The position numbers and the translations under genes are program-made. From positions 806,001 through 870,000 of the forward strand of contig CAWDQE010000015.1 in the NCBI GenBank assembly GCA_963804375.1: 64,000 nt of DNA, given 5' to 3'. The DNA comes from JANXQG01 sp963804375 (GTDB lineage: Bacteria; Planctomycetota; Planctomycetia; Pirellulales; Thermoguttaceae). Under the pieces are notes generated by a model. The model ran no database searches and was not told the DNA's origin. It was given only the letters and a program-made list of their open reading frames with translations. Below are positions 1 to 8,222 of the stretch, piece after piece (positions within the stretch are counted from its first letter, which is position 1; each line of letters begins with the position of its first letter).

Positions 1-1
1 C

Positions 2-664
2 GGCGACGAGACGGTCCGCGATACGGCCTTTCGCCTGTTGGGCCAATGGATGTCGGTCGACGCCGCCCCGGTGCTGGTCGATCTGGCGAAAGGCGTCAAG
101 GACGAAAAGTACCAGGTGCGGGCCGTGCGGGGCTACATCCGCCTGGCCCGGCAGTTCGCCATGCCCCAGGCCGACCGCGCGGCCATGTGTCGCACGGCCC
201 TGGAGATTGCCCAGCGGCCCGACGACAAGCGCCTGGTGCTGGAGATTCTCGTCCGCTATCCGAGCCAGGAGATGCTGGCCTTGGCCCTGGATGCCGCCAA
301 GGCGCCGGAACTGAAAGACGAGGCCGCGATAGTGGCGCTGGCCATCGGCCACAGCAGCGGCGGCGACTCCGTCGAGCTTCGCAAGGCCCTGGCCCAGGCC
401 GGGCACAGGGCCGTGAAACTCGAGATCCTCAAGGCCGAGTACGGCGAAGGCGGCCAGACAAAAGACGTGACCGCGATCCTTCGCAGTCAGGCCCGCAACT
501 ACCGCGTGATTTTCCTGCCGTCGGCCAGCTACAACGAGACGTTTGGCGGCGACCCGGCCCCCGGCGTCGTGAAGCACTTGAAGGTCCGCTATCGCATCGA
601 CGGCAAGGAGGGCGAGGCGACGTTGACCGAGGATGCCACCGTCGTGCTGCCGATGCCAAGGTAG
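2..664 (+). CDS. HEAT-repeat protein, C-terminal part (5' end outside window)
   Basis: The frame is open from the left edge to a stop at 662-664, so only the last ~220 residues are present. The visible part is a run of paired amphipathic helices (for example around AAPVLVDLAKGVKDEKYQVR and VLEILVRYPSQEMLALALDAA), typical of HEAT-type scaffolding repeats. A short beta-rich tail follows, containing YRVIFLPSAS and VKHLKVRYRIDG. Such proteins usually mediate protein-protein contacts; no enzymatic motif is visible. In planctomycetes HEAT arrays are often fused to large secreted or heme-containing proteins, but the N-terminus that would decide this is missing. The gene ends only five bases before the truncated toxin on the other strand, so its own 3' end may have been altered by the same rearrangement. 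Confidence 0.7.
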   Translation, partial: GDETVRDTAFRLLGQWMSVDAAPVLVDLAKGVKDEKYQVRAVRGYIRLARQFAMPQADRAAMCRTALEIAQRPDDKRLVLEILVRYPSQEMLALALDAAKAPELKDEAAIVALAIGHSSGGDSVELRKALAQAGHRAVKLEILKAEYGEGGQTKDVTAILRSQARNYRVIFLPSASYNETFGGDPAPGVVKHLKVRYRIDGKEGEATLTEDATVVLPMPR

Positions 665-668
665 CCGG

Positions 669-791
669 CTATGCCGCCCGCGTGATCGATGTAACCCCGA
701 TTTCCGTGTCGCCGACCTCGGCCGTGCGTTGAACCACGCGCTCGTGCCGTGCCCACAGGTGGGACAAGTTGTCCGTGTCAAGCAGGTACAT
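669..791 (-). pseudogene. Truncated VapC-type PIN-domain toxin (N-terminal stub)
   Basis: The 40-codon frame starts with MYLLDTDNLSHLW and ends ITRAA followed by TAG. LLDTD with the following N is the hallmark start of PIN-domain ribonuclease toxins, carrying the first catalytic Asp, and VTSIT resembles the strand after helix 2, which is normally followed by E-(I/L). Full VapC proteins are about 130 residues, so roughly two thirds is missing, including the other acidic residues. The ATG lies one base after the TAA of the upstream helix-turn-helix gene, a typical antitoxin-toxin arrangement. Trying the next frame after the stop gives no PIN-like sequence, so this is truncation rather than a simple frameshift. 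It is not expected to be active. Confidence 0.6.
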
Positions 792-792
792 G

Positions 793-1092
793 TTACGTCC
801 TCTCCTCGACCTCGGGCCGGCCCCGGTCGCGATATATCGATGCGCGCAATTGTGCCAGGTCCTCCTTGTCGTCCTCGAACGCCCCAGCTTGGCTTAGGAG
901 TGCCTCTTTTCCAAAAGGGCCTCGCAGCCATTCCTCCAGTGCTCGCCGCGAAAACCGCCAATGGTCGCCTATCTGCCTGCCCGGGATCGCCAGCCGGGCC
1001 GCATAGTGTCGGACGGTGTCCTCCGGCAAACGCAAGAACGCCGCGACCTCTTCGATCGTCAACACCTCGGGTAAAGTCATGGTTGACGCCAT
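793..1092 (-). CDS. Excisionase-type helix-turn-helix DNA-binding protein (likely antitoxin partner)
   Basis: A 99-residue protein with a MerR/excisionase-like winged helix: LTIEEVAAFLRLPEDTVRHY, then IPGRQIGDHWRFSRRALEEWL, the usual DNA-binding core of helix_turn_helix_17 proteins. The C-terminal third is acidic and basic, without an obvious fold. The frame is open upstream to 1137, but the ATG at 1090-1092 is preceded by AAGGAGGT eight bases away and is the better start. It is followed within one base by the PIN-toxin stub, so in its original form the pair was probably a type II toxin-antitoxin operon in which this protein bound the promoter and neutralised the toxin. With the toxin broken it may persist as an orphan regulator. 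Family assignment is confident; the antitoxin role is inferred from order. Confidence 0.75.
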   Translation of the reverse strand: MASTMTLPEVLTIEEVAAFLRLPEDTVRHYAARLAIPGRQIGDHWRFSRRALEEWLRGPFGKEALLSQAGAFEDDKEDLAQLRASIYRDRGRPEVEERT

Positions 1093-1208
1093 GTTCGATA
1101 CCTCCTTAGTTAGGGTCCATGGTTTCGTGATTCGCAATCATTCTTCTCTATTCTATCATCGAACGCCAATGCCGGTGGTGCGCGAAGCGTGGAATCGGTG
1201 ACGGCACG

Positions 1209-2189
1209 CTACATCGCGGCCATGGTATCGATCAGCTCCTCCCGGCAACTTGGAAGAAGGCGCTCGACGGGCAGAGAATCGAGATATTCCAGACGCGGCC
1301 CCAGGCCGCGGCGATTGGCCACCTGGATATTGAGCCCCGGCCGGGCATTGGCCTCCAGGACGACGGGCCCCAGGTTCGCGTCGACGACGAAATCGACGCC
1401 GAGGTAGCCCAGCTCCAGCCCGTCGGCCAGCTTCATCGCGGCCTGCAAGAGGTCCTTCCAGAAGGGGACCTGAACGCCGGCGATGGAATGCCCGGTGTCG
1501 GGATGGGCGGCGACGGCGCGGTCCATGCAGACGCCGCCGAAGGTCAGTCCGCTGCGGAGATCGACGCCCGCGCCGGCCGCCCCCTGGTGCAGATTCGCCT
1601 TGCCGCGCGAGGCCCGCGTCGGTAGCCGGACCATCGCCATCACCGGCACGCAACGATAGAGCACGACGCGAATGTCCGGCGTGCCGCCCTCGCTGATGTT
1701 GACGAAGGCCTCGTGGCGGACAATCCGCTGCTCGATGATCGCCAGGTCGACCTGCCCTCGCAAGGAATAGAGCCCCGAGAGGATCGCCGCAATGTGATAA
1801 CGGAGATCGGCCAGCGTGTAGCGTTCGCCGCTGGACGTGAAAAACTCCTCGCCGTCGTGCCGGGCGACGACCACGATCCCTCGACCCGCGCTGCCCGCGG
1901 CGGGCTTGATCACGAATTCCGGCCGATTTCCGGAAAGTTCGAGGAACCGCCGCACGTCGCCGTAGTTTTCGATCAGGGCATACGTCTGCGGCACCGGAAT
2001 ACCCGCCGCCCGGCAGATGCCCTTGGTCAGGTGCTTCTCATCGACCCGCAGGTAGAAGGCCCGGCGGTTCACAGGCAAGATGAATTGCCCGTTGCGGCGA
2101 TTGATGCCGACGATGCCCGCCCGTTTCAACTCGCGGGGCCATGCCCAGAATCGCCATGGAGAAAGTTGCCACATGCGGCTATCTCGCAA
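1209..2189 (-). CDS. RimK-like ATP-grasp ligase (alpha-L-glutamate ligase-like)
   Basis: A 326-residue ATP-grasp protein. Visible hallmarks are the central nucleotide-binding part (EFVIKPAAGSAGRGIVVV), the acidic metal-binding region near the C-terminus (LGYLGVDFVVD and VLEANARPGLNIQ), and the N-terminal DEKHLTKGICRAAGIPVPQT preceding the grasp fold. This matches the family annotated as alpha-L-glutamate ligase-like proteins, which form ATP-dependent peptide or amide bonds; the substrate is not known. It is the third gene of a minus-strand cassette after the clan CD peptidase and the dead transglutaminase/7TM protein, a neighbour it has in many bacteria. An inverted repeat (2207-2287) lies between it and that gene, so it could be transcribed separately. 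MRDSRMWQLSPWRFW is taken as the start because upstream codons run into the repeat. Confidence 0.85.
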   Translation of the reverse strand: MRDSRMWQLSPWRFWAWPRELKRAGIVGINRRNGQFILPVNRRAFYLRVDEKHLTKGICRAAGIPVPQTYALIENYGDVRRFLELSGNRPEFVIKPAAGSAGRGIVVVARHDGEEFFTSSGERYTLADLRYHIAAILSGLYSLRGQVDLAIIEQRIVRHEAFVNISEGGTPDIRVVLYRCVPVMAMVRLPTRASRGKANLHQGAAGAGVDLRSGLTFGGVCMDRAVAAHPDTGHSIAGVQVPFWKDLLQAAMKLADGLELGYLGVDFVVDANLGPVVLEANARPGLNIQVANRRGLGPRLEYLDSLPVERLLPSCREELIDTMAAM

Positions 2190-2206
2190 AACCTGTGAAA
2201 TCGTAG

Positions 2207-2287
2207 GTAGGGTGGGCCGAGTGAAACGAGTCCCACCATATTCAGGCGTCCTTCATGGTGGGACTCGTTGCACTCGGCCCACCCTAC
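2207..2287. repeat. 81-bp inverted repeat, GTAGGGTGGGCCGAG family (copy 1)
   Basis: GTAGGGTGGGCCGAGTGAAA at the left is answered by the reverse complement ending CACTCGGCCCACCCTAC at the right, and inner arms (GAGTCCCACCAT / ATGGTGGGACTC) also pair, leaving a short loop. A second copy lies at 15638-15716. This is a REP/MITE-like intergenic palindrome that could fold in RNA between the 7TM gene and the ATP-grasp gene. Confidence 0.85.
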
Positions 2288-2348
2288 GGATCTCATGAAA
2301 CAGGGCCATCATCGGGCTTGATCAGATCGCGGAAACGTATCAGTTCGG

Positions 2349-3914
2349 TCAGCCGGTAACCCGTGTAGCGCCCATCAAGATCAAGGCCACGACCGTGAAG
2401 AAGTGCATCTCGGGATAGGAGAACAGCAGATCGCCGAGGCGCGGCGATCTCAACAGCAGGTAGATTATCAGGGCCAGGCACATGGAAGCAATCAGCAGCC
2501 GGACGGCCTGCCAGATCGAGTCTTCCTCGCTGGTGACGTAGAACCGCTCGACGAGGTTCGTGAGGATCACCATTGGCAAGAGCACGGTCTGAGCGGCGGC
2601 CTGGCCGCTGGGGCCCCACTTGTAATGGTGCATTACCGCGATGCTCAGCACCATGAGCATCACGACCATCGTAAGAATGATGCCCAGACGGGGAACGAGC
2701 AGAAGCTTGAGCCGGTCCAAGAGCGTGCGGCTGATGAAGCCCGTGGCGAGCACGACGAAAAAGATGCAGAGCCCGCTCTGCCAGTCGTTGTAGACGAAGG
2801 CCAGGGCCAGGAGCGTGGGCGAAAAGGTGCCGAAGGTGCGAATGCCGATGATCGTGCGCACGAAGGCAGTGAACAAGGCCCCGATGGGCAGGATCAAGAC
2901 CACTTTGATCGGCTCGTGCAGTTTGCCGGGCAAGTGGCGAAGGTTGAGGATACCCAAGATGGTGCGGGGCGCAGCCGGAACACCTTCGACGGAGTAGGAG
3001 TAGGCCAGGCCGGTCGCATTGGTGACGCGGACCAACTCGACGCCGTCGCGCCGCACGGGGACCACGTTGTAGCCCAGTTCGTGCAAGGCGCCGTTCTCGG
3101 GATCATACGGTACCCAGTGTCCGACGGCCGGCCTTTGCGGATTGGCGACATAGGCCTCGACCCACGTTCGCGGCCGAATCTCCGCGCCCTTGCGGGTTTT
3201 CTCGTCAGCCGGGATCTCGAAGCCCGTCACCAGCCGCGCAGGGGTTTTGGCGGCCCGGCACAAGGTGGCGAAGGCCTTCGCACGCCCCAACGGCGATCCC
3301 TTCTGCTGCAACAGGGCCTCGTCGCCGCTGTCCGGGCCCACTTCGCCGGCCGAATCGATATTCTCGAGGACATACCGAAAGATCCGATCCGCCAGTTCCT
3401 GGGTTCCGGGGTGGTTGTCGCGGAGGCGGTTGACCATTTCCTGGGCGGTGGCGCTGTTGGCGGTCATGCCCTTGGCGTTGGCCAGGTACGCGGTGCGGTC
3501 CTTGGCGGCGAGCGGCGCGTCGGCGGGCGCCTGTTGCCAATTGCCCTTTCGGTCGAAGTGCAGTCGAAAGGATATCGTACATTGAAATTCACCCGTCTTG
3601 GCCGTCCGCAGCACGATGTCTTTGCGGACGGCAGCCGTGTGTACGCGCGTTCGCACCGGCTCCATTTCCGGGGCGTTGATGTCCGGGTCGTAGACGTGGC
3701 AGTACCGGGTCGTCTCGGGAAACGCCGCCAGCAAGCGGGTATCGGGCAGGTTCGCGCGGCCATCGCGAGTCGGTACCTGGAACTCGGCCGTGTAGGTCAG
3801 CCGATAATCGTCGTCTCCGGCCTCGAGATTGAAGTTGAGCCGCACGACGAGGAAGCCGATCCCGAGGATCAAGAGGACAAGGATTGCCCAGACGGAATTC
3901 GACTTGCCCGTCAC
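2349..3914 (-). CDS. Inactive transglutaminase fused to seven transmembrane helices (UUP1-type)
   Basis: About 521 residues from a GTG start that overlaps the TGA of the upstream peptidase gene (GTGA). One N-terminal membrane helix (WAILVLLILGIGFLVV) is followed by an extracytoplasmic region with a transglutaminase-like core (GSPLGRAKAFATLCRAAKTP, then PRTWVEAYVAN and VPYDPENG). The position of the catalytic Cys before the AxxF helix is not Cys, and the expected His of H-x-W-V-E is Thr, so it should be enzymatically dead. The C-terminal half has about seven hydrophobic helices. This is the known architecture of an inactive transglutaminase with a 7TM domain, which co-occurs with RimK-like ligases; it likely binds or presents a peptide or peptidoglycan ligand. 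Translational coupling to the peptidase gene suggests co-production. Confidence 0.8.
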   Translation of the reverse strand: MTGKSNSVWAILVLLILGIGFLVVRLNFNLEAGDDDYRLTYTAEFQVPTRDGRANLPDTRLLAAFPETTRYCHVYDPDINAPEMEPVRTRVHTAAVRKDIVLRTAKTGEFQCTISFRLHFDRKGNWQQAPADAPLAAKDRTAYLANAKGMTANSATAQEMVNRLRDNHPGTQELADRIFRYVLENIDSAGEVGPDSGDEALLQQKGSPLGRAKAFATLCRAAKTPARLVTGFEIPADEKTRKGAEIRPRTWVEAYVANPQRPAVGHWVPYDPENGALHELGYNVVPVRRDGVELVRVTNATGLAYSYSVEGVPAAPRTILGILNLRHLPGKLHEPIKVVLILPIGALFTAFVRTIIGIRTFGTFSPTLLALAFVYNDWQSGLCIFFVVLATGFISRTLLDRLKLLLVPRLGIILTMVVMLMVLSIAVMHHYKWGPSGQAAAQTVLLPMVILTNLVERFYVTSEEDSIWQAVRLLIASMCLALIIYLLLRSPRLGDLLFSYPEMHFFTVVALILMGATRVTG

Positions 3915-6463
3915 TTCGAGGGCCTCCGGGCCTGTGTGGCCGCCGGGCACCCGGTACGCCGGGTCGCGGCTTTCAGGCGCAAGACGACCGACTCGCCGGG
4001 ATTCTCCTGGTCGGGATAATAGACCAGGTACAACAGGCCGTGGCTCTGATCGATGCGGGCGTAAACGCGTTTGGCATCGCTCCGCGACGGCTCCAGGCTG
4101 GTCACGTCGCCATAGGCCAGGCTTTCCGGCAGGGGCAGGCGGAAGTAATAGAAAGGCGAGAGCTTCCTGGTGATCTCGCCCTCGGTCTTCATCAGGCCGG
4201 CGACCTGGCTGTTGGGAAACACGTTGGCCACATATCTTTCGCTGCGGGCCTCGGGCAGCCGCGACGGGGGCAGGTCGATCCGCAACGTGTCGTCGCCGAC
4301 CCACTCTGCCCGGATGGGCGCTTGCCGCGGCCCGGTACCCGGTAATCCGGGTCCCGGCCGATTCGGCAGGACCTTCAACTCGGGATCGCCCCAGAGGCGG
4401 AAACTGAGCGCCACGCGAACTCCCTTGGCTTTTTCCTTGTGGCCGCGGCGGGCCTTCAGCTCTTCGACGCAGAACATGTAATTCTCGGCGTCGCGGAGCG
4501 TTTCGCCCAGCGTGCCGCCGCGATACAGCAGCGAGCCCATCGCCGCGTTCAGCATGGCGCTGCCGCAACCGCTGTGGATCGGCGTCATGCTGCCGATCAA
4601 GGCCGTGCCGCCCAACTCGTCCAGGCGCCAGAGCACGGCGTCGTCCAGCGATTCGCAACTCTGCAAGACGACGATGGGAAGTCCCGCCAACGGGCCTTGC
4701 ATGTGCCGCGACGTCGGTTCGGCCATTACGACCCGCTGGGCAGGCCGGGGATCCGCTCCCCGATCGAGGGCGCGTTTCGCCCCGCCGGGCCCTTCCACCT
4801 CCTCCTCGTCCAGCGGATAGTCTTCCGCCTGCGATCGCTTCAGCACCGGTTCGTCGATCAGGTCCTGATAGGAGAGGTGGCCTTCGTACAGAATCAAATT
4901 TGCCGAACGGGCAGTGGTGAGGATCTCGGGCGAATCGGTCACCCTGCCGTAGAACTCATCGACATGGATGCCGAAGTTCTTGAACTCGGCCGTCGTGACG
5001 CGGCTGATTGCTTCGCACAATGGCAACGTCCGCCGGTTGAGGCCCGAGTTGGAAACCATCAACAGCCGCGGCGGGCGATGCGCCAGAAGCCGCTCGCGAA
5101 GCAGTCCGCGGACGAAGAAGACCGAGGCGTCGCCCAGCGAGTCCAAGGGAATCCGGCCGACGCCGAGCGTGGCCAGCACATCAGGCTGGATAGGCACGAA
5201 CGGTTCCGTGCGGACTTTATAGGGCCGCGGCGGCGCGGGTGCGCCGGCTGTTCCGCTGGTAACGGTCCCGGCGGCGGCGGTTCCCGCGGCAGCGGTTCCA
5301 CAGGAAAGGGCAGGCTGCGGCGTCACCACCGGCGGCTCTTCCGGGCCCTCTTCGCCGCTGTTGGGATCGATCTCCACGCAGCGGTAGGCAATCGAGGCGT
5401 AGTCGGCCAGAATGGTCACCGTCTGTGGTTGCAACGACTCGCGGCGGATCAGTTCTTGTACGTCGGCCTCGGCCACTGCGGCGCCGTGGGCATGTGTCAA
5501 CACCACCGCCGCGCCCCGGGCGGAGCTCGCGTAAGGAGCAAGCCAGGCCGTATGTCCCACGTCCGCCCGATCGTCGGGCGCCCGGGCGACGACCACATTG
5601 CGGATCTTGTCGGCGCCCAGTGCCGCAATCAGCCGGTGCTGCAACATCTTGGGCGACAGGATTTGCGAGGCAACTTCCTGCTGCTGGATCCAGCGGGGCG
5701 GTTTCTTGTCATCGCTCACGGCAACCAGCATCCGCGCGACCGACAGGTCCTTCAGCGCGGCCGAGACGGCTGCCCCGGCTCCCTCTTGCCCACAGAGCAG
5801 GATCGGCACATCAAGCCCCGCAGCCAGTGCGCTGCCGAGGATTACGGCTTCCGCATCATCGGCCGACGCCACGACGACTTCGCGCGACTGTTTCCAGAAC
5901 CGCTTGGCCACGATCGCGCTGGCCTCGCTCGGTCTGCAGCCAATCCGCAGCAACTCAGGCGAGCGATTTTGCAGCGTGTCGCCGAGGTGCAATCGATCGG
6001 CCGACGCCAACACGATCGGTCGCTGGCCCGCGGCCAGGGAGAGCAGCCAATCGGCCTCTCGCGTCGGTGGACTGCTGACGGTCATGAGCAATGGGCTGGG
6101 CCCTGATCTGCCCAGATGTGCGGCCACCGCGGCCGCAAGGGCGACCGTCCATGGCTGATCTTCCGAAGCAATTAGCCACTGGACGCCCGCCCCCTCCAGG
6201 ACAGGGCTGGGGTGAGGGGTCGTATGGGCCCCTTCTCCTTCCGGGAGAGGGTCGGGGTGACGGGCCCGAGTGCCTTGCGACTCGGCACCCGGAGGCACTT
6301 GCGGTGGCTGCGCAACTGCGACCACGGTCCACACGAAGACGCCCGCAGCCCACGCGAAGAGAGCTGCGATGGCGGAAAAACGGCGGGTGGGTTTACGGAC
6401 TTCCCACGCTTCTTCGTGGGAGAAGGCGCGGGACGGTATCCTGGGGCAAATCATCGAGCGCAA
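3911..6463 (-). CDS. Secreted or membrane-tethered caspase-fold (clan CD, gingipain-like) peptidase
   Basis: About 850 residues. After a basic N-terminus comes a hydrophobic stretch (AIAALFAWAAGVFVW), read as a signal or anchor. Two conserved features of clan CD cysteine peptidases are visible: a strand ending LYEGHLSYQD (His529) and a strand ending PIVVLQSCES (Cys603), the usual His-Cys dyad spacing of C25/caspase-like enzymes. The N-terminal half contains alternating strands and helices that look like a Rossmann-like prodomain, and a beta-rich C-terminal region follows. Start choice: an in-frame TTG at 6463 has GGAGG nine bases upstream; ATG at 6454 or 6499 are alternatives. Residues near 70-100 are encoded by an inserted palindromic repeat. 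It is the first gene of the cassette with the dead transglutaminase and the ATP-grasp ligase. The substrate is unknown. Confidence 0.65.
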   Translation of the reverse strand: MRSMICPRIPSRAFSHEEAWEVRKPTRRFSAIAALFAWAAGVFVWTVVAVAQPPQVPPGAESQGTRARHPDPLPEGEGAHTTPHPSPVLEGAGVQWLIASEDQPWTVALAAAVAAHLGRSGPSPLLMTVSSPPTREADWLLSLAAGQRPIVLASADRLHLGDTLQNRSPELLRIGCRPSEASAIVAKRFWKQSREVVVASADDAEAVILGSALAAGLDVPILLCGQEGAGAAVSAALKDLSVARMLVAVSDDKKPPRWIQQQEVASQILSPKMLQHRLIAALGADKIRNVVVARAPDDRADVGHTAWLAPYASSARGAAVVLTHAHGAAVAEADVQELIRRESLQPQTVTILADYASIAYRCVEIDPNSGEEGPEEPPVVTPQPALSCGTAAAGTAAAGTVTSGTAGAPAPPRPYKVRTEPFVPIQPDVLATLGVGRIPLDSLGDASVFFVRGLLRERLLAHRPPRLLMVSNSGLNRRTLPLCEAISRVTTAEFKNFGIHVDEFYGRVTDSPEILTTARSANLILYEGHLSYQDLIDEPVLKRSQAEDYPLDEEEVEGPGGAKRALDRGADPRPAQRVVMAEPTSRHMQGPLAGLPIVVLQSCESLDDAVLWRLDELGGTALIGSMTPIHSGCGSAMLNAAMGSLLYRGGTLGETLRDAENYMFCVEELKARRGHKEKAKGVRVALSFRLWGDPELKVLPNRPGPGLPGTGPRQAPIRAEWVGDDTLRIDLPPSRLPEARSERYVANVFPNSQVAGLMKTEGEITRKLSPFYYFRLPLPESLAYGDVTSLEPSRSDAKRVYARIDQSHGLLYLVYYPDQENPGESVVLRLKAATRRTGCPAATQARRPSK
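6175..6265. repeat. REP-like palindrome read through in frame inside the peptidase gene
   Basis: The plus strand carries CCCCTCCAGGACAGGGCTGG followed by GGGTGAGGGG, then CCTTCTCCTTCCGGGAGAGG and GTCGGGGTGA. On the coding strand this gives proline/glycine/glutamate-rich peptides (HPDPLPEGEG and PHPSPVLEGAG). The same repeat family is encoded at 59945-59990 in another gene. It seems to be a mobile palindrome tolerated in a linker. Confidence 0.7.
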
Positions 6464-6499
6464 AGTTGCGATCCTCCGTGCGAACCAGCAATGTGACAT

Positions 6500-6801
6500 A
6501 GGACTAAACCCCGCCTGGGGGCAGCAGTGTCAAGGGGAGGCAAAACCGGTGCCAATTGCCGCATTCTCGTAACAACAACCTAGAAATGATAGGTTTCTTG
6601 GGGGGAACTTGGGAGAGTTTAAGCGGACGCTTAGATGTTGTCGGAAATACTCCCATCTCATTCCGCGGGAAGTGGGTAGGGGCGAGAGTTTTTCGAATAG
6701 TCTCTTCATGTGGCCGCGGTGCGGACGAGAGTCTATTTTCCGTCATCCTCACCGTCAAGACAAGCCCGAAAAACCCCCTCGGACGGTTTGTCGCACCAAC
6801 G
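6500..6801. other. Intergenic region upstream of the peptidase cassette
   Basis: About 300 bases holding no gene I can support. A minus-strand open frame (6504-6758) has no recognisable family, no convincing ribosome site and an unlikely composition. This stretch should contain the promoter of the minus-strand cassette and the 3' end region of the 7674-6802 gene. Confidence 0.4.
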
Positions 6802-7674
6802 TTACGCCGGATTTTCCGTGGTCCCCGGCAGACTCGTCCTCCGTCCGGCCTCTAGAACCCGCGACACGTCACCTCCGTTCAGTACCAAATGCCGCAGGAG
6901 GGTTTTCTGAACGGTCTTGCGGTTCCCTTTTCCGTCGATCGTGTTCGTCGTCGCGGAAACAGTGAGGAAAATACTGCGGTCGCATTTTGGACAACAGTGC
7001 AGATCGAGTTGCGTGAAGACATCTTCACGGCCGGTTGCCCCGAGGGCCTCGTCCAAGGCGCTTAAGTCGCCGGTGGCCAGGCGGCGCTGGATGTCGGGGT
7101 TGTACTTCAGCCTCGCCGCGGCAAGATTGTCCTTGGTCCACTCGTTGCACGCTTCGCAGAAAGGAGTGCCGGCCACGCTCTTGTAGGCCAGGACCGTGGC
7201 GAAGCCGATGATGGTCGAGGCCTCGATTATCCAGATGATCCCCAAGAAGATGCCTTTGACGGTATCGCCTTTCTGGCCGTGGTTGCTGATGGTCCAGATA
7301 CCATTCTCATAGAACCAGGAGATGTACGCCTTGAGCTCTTCGGGTTCAAAAGCGGCGAAGTCGAACGGAGATCCCGTGCGGGCCCAAAAATCGGCAACCC
7401 AAGCGAAGTACAGGCCGGCCAGTCCAAAGACCAACCCATAGGCGCCGGCCAGCGCGGGATTGCGAATCTTGCCCATGCGGACCCCTTTCGCCACGGCCAT
7501 GCCGATGCAGCAGCCGAAGCCCAGCGTACACATGATGTTGATGTAAACGATCGGGTCGTAGACGATGATGTAGCTGTAGATGAAGCCCAGCGCGGCCGCC
7601 GTTGCCGTTCCCAAGACAACGGTCAGCGGAACGCCGATCAGCGTCAGTTTGCCGGAGTGGCGATAGACTTCCAT
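6802..7674 (-). CDS. Four-helix membrane protein with a C-terminal cysteine-rich (zinc-ribbon-like) domain
   Basis: 290 residues starting MEVYRHSGKL, with AGGAGGT six bases upstream of the ATG; the frame is open further upstream, but this start is clearly better. Hydrophobic helices occur at about residues 12-35 (LIGVPLTVVLGTATAAALGF), 40-60, 75-95 and 140-165. The C-terminal half is soluble and has paired cysteines (PFCEAC and LHCCPKCD), suggesting a zinc-binding knuckle, followed by a basic segment rich in K and R. No named family was recognised. It is the last gene of a minus-strand run (GT4, DUF3500, small anchored protein, this one), but a 113-base gap separates it from the previous gene. 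Function unknown; a membrane sensor or scaffold is only a guess. Confidence 0.7.
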   Translation of the reverse strand: MEVYRHSGKLTLIGVPLTVVLGTATAAALGFIYSYIIVYDPIVYINIMCTLGFGCCIGMAVAKGVRMGKIRNPALAGAYGLVFGLAGLYFAWVADFWARTGSPFDFAAFEPEELKAYISWFYENGIWTISNHGQKGDTVKGIFLGIIWIIEASTIIGFATVLAYKSVAGTPFCEACNEWTKDNLAAARLKYNPDIQRRLATGDLSALDEALGATGREDVFTQLDLHCCPKCDRSIFLTVSATTNTIDGKGNRKTVQKTLLRHLVLNGGDVSRVLEAGRRTSLPGTTENPA

Positions 7675-7787
7675 TGCGACGACCTCCTGGAAGCTCGATG
7701 TGTGGAATGGACCCGTGCTCCGGGCCGCGATTGGCCCCAGCAGCGAGCGATACAGGTACGATAGCACCCCGCGGGTTGGCCTGTCAA

Positions 7788-8216
7788 CTACCGGCTCAGC
7801 CACCTGGCGAGCCCCAGGATTACCGTAACTGCGGCAACCACAAACGGCGTAATGACGTGCATGATCAGCGCTTCGAATCTGATCTTCTGAAGTCGCGGGT
7901 CAGCCGGTGGATACACCTTGGCGACCAGGGCCGCGAGAGAAAGGGAGTCAAGCTCTTCGGGCGACATGCCGCTGCGTTCCAGGTATCCCCGCAATATGCT
8001 TCTCAGCGTGTCCGGTGAGCGCGGTTGCTGCTCCTCAGCCGCGAATACCGCCAGGCCGTCCGATCCGCGGCCGGCCAGGAGAATCCGCCCCTCGCAGTCA
8101 CAGGCGATGACGTCGTCCTCGACCAGCGTGTCGGGAGGGTAGAGGTTCTCAAGTTCCGCAACGCTGTCGAAAGCATCGAGCGTGCCCGATTTCCACAAGA
8201 AGATGGGTGGCTTCAT
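7788..8216 (-). CDS. Small hypothetical protein with a C-terminal membrane anchor
   Basis: 142 residues starting MKPPIFLWKSGTLDAF. The N-terminal half alternates strands and turns (VEDDVIACDCEGRILLAGRG), followed by an acidic helix (SPEELDSLSLAALVAKVY) and a single hydrophobic C-terminal helix (VITPFVVAAVTVILGLARWL) that should tail-anchor it. It begins only six bases after the DUF3500 gene ends, so the two are almost certainly co-transcribed. No family was recognised. Codon use and protein-like composition support a real gene. Confidence 0.65.
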   Translation of the reverse strand: MKPPIFLWKSGTLDAFDSVAELENLYPPDTLVEDDVIACDCEGRILLAGRGSDGLAVFAAEEQQPRSPDTLRSILRGYLERSGMSPEELDSLSLAALVAKVYPPADPRLQKIRFEALIMHVITPFVVAAVTVILGLARWLSR

Positions 8217-8222
8217 ACCACG

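Noticed and set aside
2403..4019. Long plus-strand open frame opposite the transglutaminase-7TM gene
   Set aside because: His/Gln/Gly-rich shadow of the minus-strand gene; in GC-rich DNA the antisense frame stays open by chance, and the minus strand has domain motifs.
4439..6106. 555-codon plus-strand frame opposite the caspase-like gene
   Set aside because: Composition rich in R, Q, H and G with no fold signals; the opposite frame has membrane, His and Cys motifs.
6504..6758. 84-codon minus-strand frame upstream of the peptidase
   Set aside because: No ribosome site, no family, and composition like random GC-rich sequence.
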